NCBI RefSeq assembly: GCF_021290985.1
Contig: NZ_JAJOYU010000001.1
Coordinates: forward strand, 396,371 to 460,370
DNA: 64,000 nt
Source: Rheinheimera soli
GTDB lineage: Bacteria > Pseudomonadota > Gammaproteobacteria > Enterobacterales > Alteromonadaceae
Direction: 5' to 3'
Shown: positions 60,130 through 64,000 of the stretch, in pieces
How the letters are laid out: each line of letters opens with the position of its first letter
Numbering within the stretch: position 1 is the stretch's first letter
Notes under the pieces: model-generated
The model's input: only the letters and a program-made list of their open reading frames with translations
Database searches by the model: none
Told to the model about the DNA's origin: nothing
Translations under genes and position numbers: made by a program

Positions 60130-60498
60130 ATGCAATTAATCAGATTACCGGAAGTACTACAGATGGTATCAGTTGGCAAAACCACCTGGTATTCGATGGT
60201 GAAAGATAACAAAGCGCCGGCACCGAAAAAACTTGGGCCGCGATCTGTAGCTTGGAACAAGCAGGAAATTGAGAACTGGATAAACAACTTATCTAGCAAC
60301 TCAGAAGCTTCATCCTTAAATCAAATAATCCATTTACAACATACGTTCATCGACAGCTTCATTACTGCTGAGTATCGTGGCGAAGCGGGCTACTGCATTG
60401 AGGTAAAATTTAAATCGTTGAGCCAAATGCAAGGTGCACACAACGCTTTGCTTAGGTTGCTGCAATCAACCCCACCAGAAACGGCAAAAGCAGAATGA
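60130..60498 (+). CDS. AlpA-family transcriptional regulator with C-terminal extension
   Basis: A 122-residue protein. Residues 1-55 match the AlpA/prophage CP4-57 regulator family, a MerR-like winged helix: MQLIRLPEVLQMVSVGKTTW, then KLGPRSVAWNKQEIENWI. AlpA proteins control excision or integrase expression in P4-like islands. The extra 60 residues (including IEVKFKSLSQMQGAHNALLR) are not typical and could mediate dimerisation. It is a strong marker of a mobile island. No integrase was found between here and the window end. Confidence 0.8.
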   Translation: MQLIRLPEVLQMVSVGKTTWYSMVKDNKAPAPKKLGPRSVAWNKQEIENWINNLSSNSEASSLNQIIHLQHTFIDSFITAEYRGEAGYCIEVKFKSLSQMQGAHNALLRLLQSTPPETAKAE

Positions 60499-60540
60499 CT
60501 TAATAAATACTTCTGCTGCTTAGGCTCAGGTGGTCTGAAC

Positions 60541-61431
60541 TTACTTGAATGCTTCTGAGCTGTGCAAAGTACACAAAATACGCCCGATATTTAGGTCGAT
60601 CTCTGCAGGCCTGTTTATTTCTATATTCGTCAGTAAAGCAAACAAGTAGTCGATCGAATCTTTGTCATCCCAATTGAAATAATCACTATTCGTAATGAAC
60701 TCATATGCTGTCCCTTCGAATTGGGGTATGTTTCTTTTGGGGTCTTTTTTATCGACAAATGAAACCTTAATAACAGCGTTCGGAAGAATTGATGATGCCT
60801 TGAAACCATCTATTTCCGAAAAATGGTTAGTTCTATATAGCACATTAAACTTTGATGATTTCATGAGGAAATCGAATACTTTGCCCCGAGATAAAGCCAA
60901 GTGTGAATCCTGATTTCTCTCAAAATCGGCTTTGAAAGAGTTAATTTTATTCTGCCAATCAGTTGCCTCCTTCACAAGAGAGGTAACTTCAGCGTAAAGT
61001 TCCAGCAACTTAATTTCTTGAAGTTTTATTGCATAGATAGAGTCAAAACCGTCTTTTTGTTTTTTAGTGAATACAATGCACCATTTTAGAAAAAAATAGC
61101 GACCTCCAGATAAAACAGAAGAAAAAGAACTAAAAAACAATGTAATTATTATGCTGGAGAACAAAGGCCACCAAAAGCTATCGGCCCAAACACTATAACA
61201 AGAGCTGTCAAATAGAAAACCGGAAAAATCCCAGTTGGCCAACTGGTAGTGCTTGTTACTGTCATTACTCATAAACAGATAGAACAGAAAATCCCGGTTT
61301 ATAACAGACCAGGAAAACAAGAAAGATATTAGAAACGGGGACTCTATGCGCTCTTTTAAATAGGTTAGGATACTGTCTACAGCTCCATCCTGTTCTGTGA
61401 CGACTACTTGCTTAGGTTCATTATTCGCCAT
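60541..61431 (-). CDS. Unknown two-helix membrane protein of the island
   Basis: Not recognised. I start at the ATG at 61431 because AAAGGAG lies 6 bp upstream; this gives 296 residues. The N-terminus is soluble and acidic. Two membrane segments follow (ISFLFSWSVINRDFLFYLFM, about 33-55, and FWWPLFSSIIITLFFSSF, about 85-103), then a helical, probably coiled-coil stretch (IKLQEIKLLELYAEVTSLVK) and a C-terminal cytoplasmic domain of about 120 residues (VLYRTNHFSEIDGFKASSIL). Composition is AT-rich with many Phe and Ser, unlike the core genes. It follows the DUF2971 gene by 80 bp in the same direction, so the two probably form a two-gene unit. Confidence 0.75.
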   Translation of the reverse strand: MANNEPKQVVVTEQDGAVDSILTYLKERIESPFLISFLFSWSVINRDFLFYLFMSNDSNKHYQLANWDFSGFLFDSSCYSVWADSFWWPLFSSIIITLFFSSFSSVLSGGRYFFLKWCIVFTKKQKDGFDSIYAIKLQEIKLLELYAEVTSLVKEATDWQNKINSFKADFERNQDSHLALSRGKVFDFLMKSSKFNVLYRTNHFSEIDGFKASSILPNAVIKVSFVDKKDPKRNIPQFEGTAYEFITNSDYFNWDDKDSIDYLFALLTNIEINRPAEIDLNIGRILCTLHSSEAFK

Positions 61432-61511
61432 GCCTGGCTCCTTTGTGGTTTTCCCCAAAATAGCAGATAGCCCTAAGACAAGACAACCTTGCAAATCAAT
61501 GTTAAATCCAT

Positions 61512-62228
61512 CTAACTCGACTCAGACATGCGGTTTATTTTATCTGCTCTTGATTCGCAATCCTCACACCTTTCACAGCCTTTTGGGTACCGAATTACGA
61601 CTTTCACAGGTCGTCCCGTCGTATGAATAGGGTTAACTTTTCCCCAAAAACGTTTATGAGACAGACTGACATTTGGTTTAAGCAGCTCGATCATATGTTC
61701 CAGCATTTTTCTTTTTTCTTCGGGGACAAGCGGGCCAAACTCAATTGAAGTCACCTTAATTGGTATGTACATGTTATTTTTTAACACTACACGACATTCT
61801 CTCTCGTATCTCCATGGAGACAGCTTATAACTCAATAGGCGCTGAAGCTTACCGCTATCAATCGGCCCGCCGTCCCAAGTGGGCGCATTTTTATATTTAA
61901 CCAAACTAAATTCGACATCTTCAGGAATTTGAAAACCAATTCGGCAACCTCTCCCACCATCTGCGTAGTGTGCCCAGAGGAGCTCGTTGTCTTTCTCAGT
62001 AGTGAAACTTGCTATCCTGACGTCATTTATTGCCGACTCCCACTCATCAAACATTGACCGAGGTACAGTCGGGTCAGCCTTGATGATCCCCTCCATGGGA
62101 TCATTCAACTCAGAGAGAGTTGCTGCATACATACGCTCGCGAACTAGCATATCAAACAGGTGTTCGAAATTATCTAGCGCTTTGAACTTGTAGAAAACCA
62201 TATCTGATTCAATTTTCTCTCTGCGCAA
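61512..62228 (-). CDS. DUF2971-domain protein, TTG start
   Basis: A 238-residue protein of the DUF2971 family: YKFKALDNFEHLFDMLVRER, AATLSELNDPMEG, VRIASFTTEKDNELLWAHYA then DGGRGCRIGF, and YERECRVVLKNN. The family is widespread, usually in accessory regions, and has no settled function. The TTG start at 62228 is preceded by AGGAG at 6 bp; the first in-frame ATG (62201) has no ribosome site. The C-terminal CERCEDCESR cluster could bind a metal. Upstream partner of the membrane protein at 60541-61431. Confidence 0.85.
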   Translation of the reverse strand: MRREKIESDMVFYKFKALDNFEHLFDMLVRERMYAATLSELNDPMEGIIKADPTVPRSMFDEWESAINDVRIASFTTEKDNELLWAHYADGGRGCRIGFQIPEDVEFSLVKYKNAPTWDGGPIDSGKLQRLLSYKLSPWRYERECRVVLKNNMYIPIKVTSIEFGPLVPEEKRKMLEHMIELLKPNVSLSHKRFWGKVNPIHTTGRPVKVVIRYPKGCERCEDCESRADKINRMSESS

Positions 62229-62321
62229 TTTGAACTCCTATATCTGATTGCAGCGGCTCAATATATGATAATTTGACTTAAAATTGCGATGTGGAGTCGT
62301 GATTTGTGGGCTCGAAGAATA

Positions 62322-62432
62322 ATGCATGAATTAGAAAGTGGACAGACATTAGGCCAGCGCCTGCTCCCAAAAATTGACAAAGCACAGCGAACCGACAAGA
62401 TGCCGCCCCTACTGCCACATATTGGGGATTAA
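62322..62432 (+). pseudogene. Degraded second copy of the small ORF at 59951-60127
   Basis: A 36-codon frame, MHELESGQTLGQRLLPKIDK then AQRTDKMPPLLPHIGD. Residues from LGQRLLP to the end align with LDQRLLPEIDEVQRTGKMPP and LLPHLGG of the upstream copy, and the DNA is clearly similar too. The N-terminal half of the parent is missing and no alpA-like gene follows, so this is most likely a remnant of another island left end. Confidence 0.7.
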
Positions 62433-62470
62433 ATATACTGAACTAAACGCCTTAAACCTGTCTAAAACTC

Positions 62471-62515
62471 TGTGGATAATTTATGGAATCGAGGTTACTC
62501 ACAAACTTATCCACA
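62471..62515. promoter_or_regulatory. Two perfect DnaA boxes in inverted orientation
   Basis: TGTGGATAA at 62471-62479 and TTATCCACA at 62507-62515 are exact matches to the strong DnaA box (TTATNCACA), facing each other. The symmetry extends to 11-bp arms (TCTGTGGATAA/TTATCCACAGA). An AT-rich stretch of about 170 bp follows. This could be a DnaA-regulated promoter, a DnaA-titrating site or part of an origin; no replication initiator gene is seen nearby. Confidence 0.7.
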
Positions 62516-62666
62516 GAACAATACTCAAACATCAATCGCTGTGAATATTTATTTAGTAACTTGACTTTTATTCACTTTATTTTGAATTTTTATACAAATA
62601 GGCTTGCAATAGTCCAACGTTCAGATCTATTGTCTGTTCAAGCGATGAAAGTTATCAGTTTAGTGA

Positions 62667-62694
62667 TTGTAGAAACGATCGATAAATGTATAAT
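62667..62694 (+). promoter_or_regulatory. Strong promoter in front of the 20-residue ORF
   Basis: Perfect -10 TATAAT (62689-62694) with TTGTAG (62667-62672) 16 bp before it. The discriminator ACGCGCGC is GC-rich. The start of transcription would fall near 62701, about 48 bp before the small ORF. Confidence 0.7.
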
Positions 62695-62748
62695 ACGCGC
62701 GCTTTGTGTCTAAGTGATTAGCACGTAGTTAAATCGAAGGAGAGCAAC

Positions 62749-62811
62749 ATGAAAAACATCGTATGTTTAGAGCAAGACTGGGGTTTAGATCCTGAAATTC
62801 GTATGATATAA
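62749..62811 (+). CDS. 20-residue peptide ORF, possible leader of the DUF4760 gene
   Basis: MKNIVCLEQDWGLDPEIRMI, with a good ribosome site (AAGGAGAGCAAC before ATG). It lies between a strong promoter and a terminator and is 55 bp from the next gene. It may be a regulatory leader peptide, a small bioactive peptide, or the 5' stub of a gene cut off by recombination. No amino acid is enriched as in classical attenuators. Confidence 0.45.
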   Translation: MKNIVCLEQDWGLDPEIRMI

Positions 62812-62832
62812 AATCATGTTTTAAAGAATTAG

Positions 62833-62856
62833 AGAGGGTAACCCCTCTTTTTTTTT
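62833..62856 (+). terminator. Rho-independent terminator between the small ORF and the DUF4760 gene
   Basis: Stem AGAGGG/CCCTCT with a TAAC loop followed by eight or more T. It ends 10 bp before the ATG of the next gene, in the position of an attenuator. Confidence 0.85.
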
Positions 62857-62865
62857 GGGTTGAAT

Positions 62866-63627
62866 ATGGATTTTCTAATAAAAGTACAAGATTTTCTAGC
62901 TTTGTCACCTCAAGTTCTAGCTGCACTAATAGCATCACTGGTTGCTATTTGGGGTATCCTTAGCCAAAGGCAGTTATCAAGACAAAAGAACTCCCTCGAC
63001 TTCGAAAGCTCCTACAAACGGAATAAAGAAATCTCGGAAGCTAATAATCAAGTTATTGAGCTCATACAGCATTTACGGAAGCTAAGAAAAGAGACGAATC
63101 AAGAGACTGCAGATAGAGAACTTAAGCGCATCCTTACCGATGACATTCCATCTGGTTGTAATGAAACTGATCGAAATTACTTTTTAGAAAAAAGACAAGC
63201 TGTCACCACAGTAATAAATGAGTGGGAACGAGCGTCTAATGCGGTATTCAGTAATCTTTATGATGAAGACTATCTCTATCGAGCACACGCCACCTCTATC
63301 ATTCAGATTTATACATATCTCAGGTTATACATTGATTTAAGACAAGAAGTTGTACCTCGATACTATATAAACTTCTCTAGATTAGCTCTGCGCTGGAGCC
63401 GCCGCAGATGTATTGAAGATGAAACAGACAAATGCGCTAAGAAGCTCAAAACAGTCCTAAAAAGTGTTAATGGTGCAGGAGTGCAATTTAAAGAGCATAA
63501 AGTTGTTGAAACTCATGATGGAGCACTTGAAATAATACAAAAAGCGGAGCATGACATATGGTTAATCATAAATAAACCAAGCATGTACAAGAAGCTCCTC
63601 AAATGGTTTAAGTTAATAAACCATTAG
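62866..63627 (+). CDS. DUF4760-like membrane-anchored protein
   Basis: A 253-residue protein with one N-terminal membrane segment (LAALIASLVAIWGILSQR, about 16-34), then a charged helical domain (IQHLRKLRKETNQETADREL, NEWERASNAVFSNLYDEDYL, HATSIIQIYTYLRLYIDLRQ). The central N-x-W/Y-E-x-x-A-x-x-V pattern resembles DUF4760, an uncharacterised group found in accessory regions; the match is from memory. Start ATG at 62866 has no strong ribosome site because the terminator's T-run is there; a TTG at 62860 is the only upstream alternative. Confidence 0.65.
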   Translation: MDFLIKVQDFLALSPQVLAALIASLVAIWGILSQRQLSRQKNSLDFESSYKRNKEISEANNQVIELIQHLRKLRKETNQETADRELKRILTDDIPSGCNETDRNYFLEKRQAVTTVINEWERASNAVFSNLYDEDYLYRAHATSIIQIYTYLRLYIDLRQEVVPRYYINFSRLALRWSRRRCIEDETDKCAKKLKTVLKSVNGAGVQFKEHKVVETHDGALEIIQKAEHDIWLIINKPSMYKKLLKWFKLINH

Positions 63628-64000
63628 CTGGTAATTAACTTACTTTCATTGACCAAGTCTTATATGCAGCAGCTTGCTCCTCTTAATCACTATTTTTGTT
63701 ATACGTCAGCCAAACACCTAGCAGCTTTGGGAATACTCGAAGCTCAAATTGGTGCTTCATTTTGGCGTGCCCTTTTTGCGGAACGCGTGTTACTTTTCAT
63801 AACACTAAACAAGAGTATTTGCTTCGGCGATGGACTGCTGCTGAAGCTAGAAGGTGGCGAGTGAATCATTCCCTAACTGAATTTCAGTTCTGTACGTTAA
63901 CCTCTGACTGCGAGCATGTATCAAGGTCAATTCTGAATAGTGCCTAATCTAACTGCTACTAGTTAGATTAGGCTGTTAAGCGAAAACGCAGCTCGAATGT
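63628..64000. other. Region without a convincing gene at the window end
   Basis: Two overlapping short frames (63649-63864 and 63696-63947) have no ribosome site and no recognised product, although the second holds an LACPFCGTRV segment. A perfect 13-bp inverted repeat GCCTAATCTAACT/AGTTAGATTAGGC with a GCTACT loop lies at 63942-63973, followed by GTTAAGCG and no T-run. Confidence 0.5.

Noticed and set aside
62483..62713. 76-codon frame through the DnaA boxes
   Set aside because: It covers the AT-rich regulatory stretch and promoter, with no ribosome site and no recognisable protein.
63649..63947. Two overlapping frames after the DUF4760-like gene, one with an LACPFCGTRV segment
   Set aside because: No ribosome sites, mutually exclusive frames and no family resemblance; a pseudogene is possible but not supported.

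Overview
The window looks like chromosome from a gammaproteobacterium of the Alteromonadales/Chromatiaceae type. A Rheinheimera-like organism is my best guess from gene content and synteny, but I could not search a database. Several blocks follow the Escherichia coli order: gltX divergent from tRNA-Val genes, then ligA-zipA-cysZ; ycgN-ycgM-ycgL beside minCDE; rnd-fadD; tsaB-yoaA; hisL-hisGDCBHAFI; and lpxB-rnhB-dnaE-accA-tilS. A clear non-enteric feature is an smc gene between zipA and cysZ.

Layout. 1-2.1 kb: the 5' part of gltX, a strong promoter, four intact tRNA-Val(UAC) genes and six decayed tRNA-derived repeats. 2.2-12.9 kb: a response regulator with a degenerate receiver, a YfeZ-like protein, ligA, zipA, smc, cysZ, an MscS channel and ycgN. 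12.9-17 kb: an FAA-hydrolase gene, a lytic transglycosylase, ycgL and minCDE. 17-24 kb: a DUF4397 lipoprotein, rnd, fadD, a 72-bp tandem repeat array, a hydrolase, a methyltransferase-like protein and an Slp lipoprotein. 24-32.4 kb: an alkaline phosphatase with a likely Pho box, a TonB-dependent receptor, an SDR-DUF2878-chalcone isomerase-like operon, a TauE/SafE exporter and a small unknown gene. 32.4-35.5 kb: tsaB, yoaA and a small unknown gene. 35.7-43.1 kb: the complete histidine operon with its leader peptide and attenuator. 43.3-52 kb: a LURP-one-related protein, two tandem S9 peptidases, 4.5S RNA, an acyltransferase-DUF3014 pair, a patatin and a diguanylate cyclase. 52-59.7 kb: tilS, accA, dnaE, rnhB, lpxB.

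59.75-64 kb is visibly different: AT-richer and full of unknown genes. It lies immediately upstream of lpxB, where fabZ-lpxA is normally found. It holds a 58-codon ORF coupled to an AlpA-type regulator, a decayed second copy of that ORF, a DUF2971 gene followed by a two-helix membrane protein gene, two perfect DnaA boxes in inverted orientation, a strong promoter driving a 20-residue peptide and a terminator, and a DUF4760-like membrane protein. I read it as part of a mobile island. It is the best place in the window for an undescribed system, most plausibly defence or island maintenance, but that function is inference. Other unexplained structure includes the decayed tRNA-Val array, the 72-bp array upstream of fadD, a 15-bp x4 array between zipA and ligA, and paired operator-like repeats before the TonB receptor.
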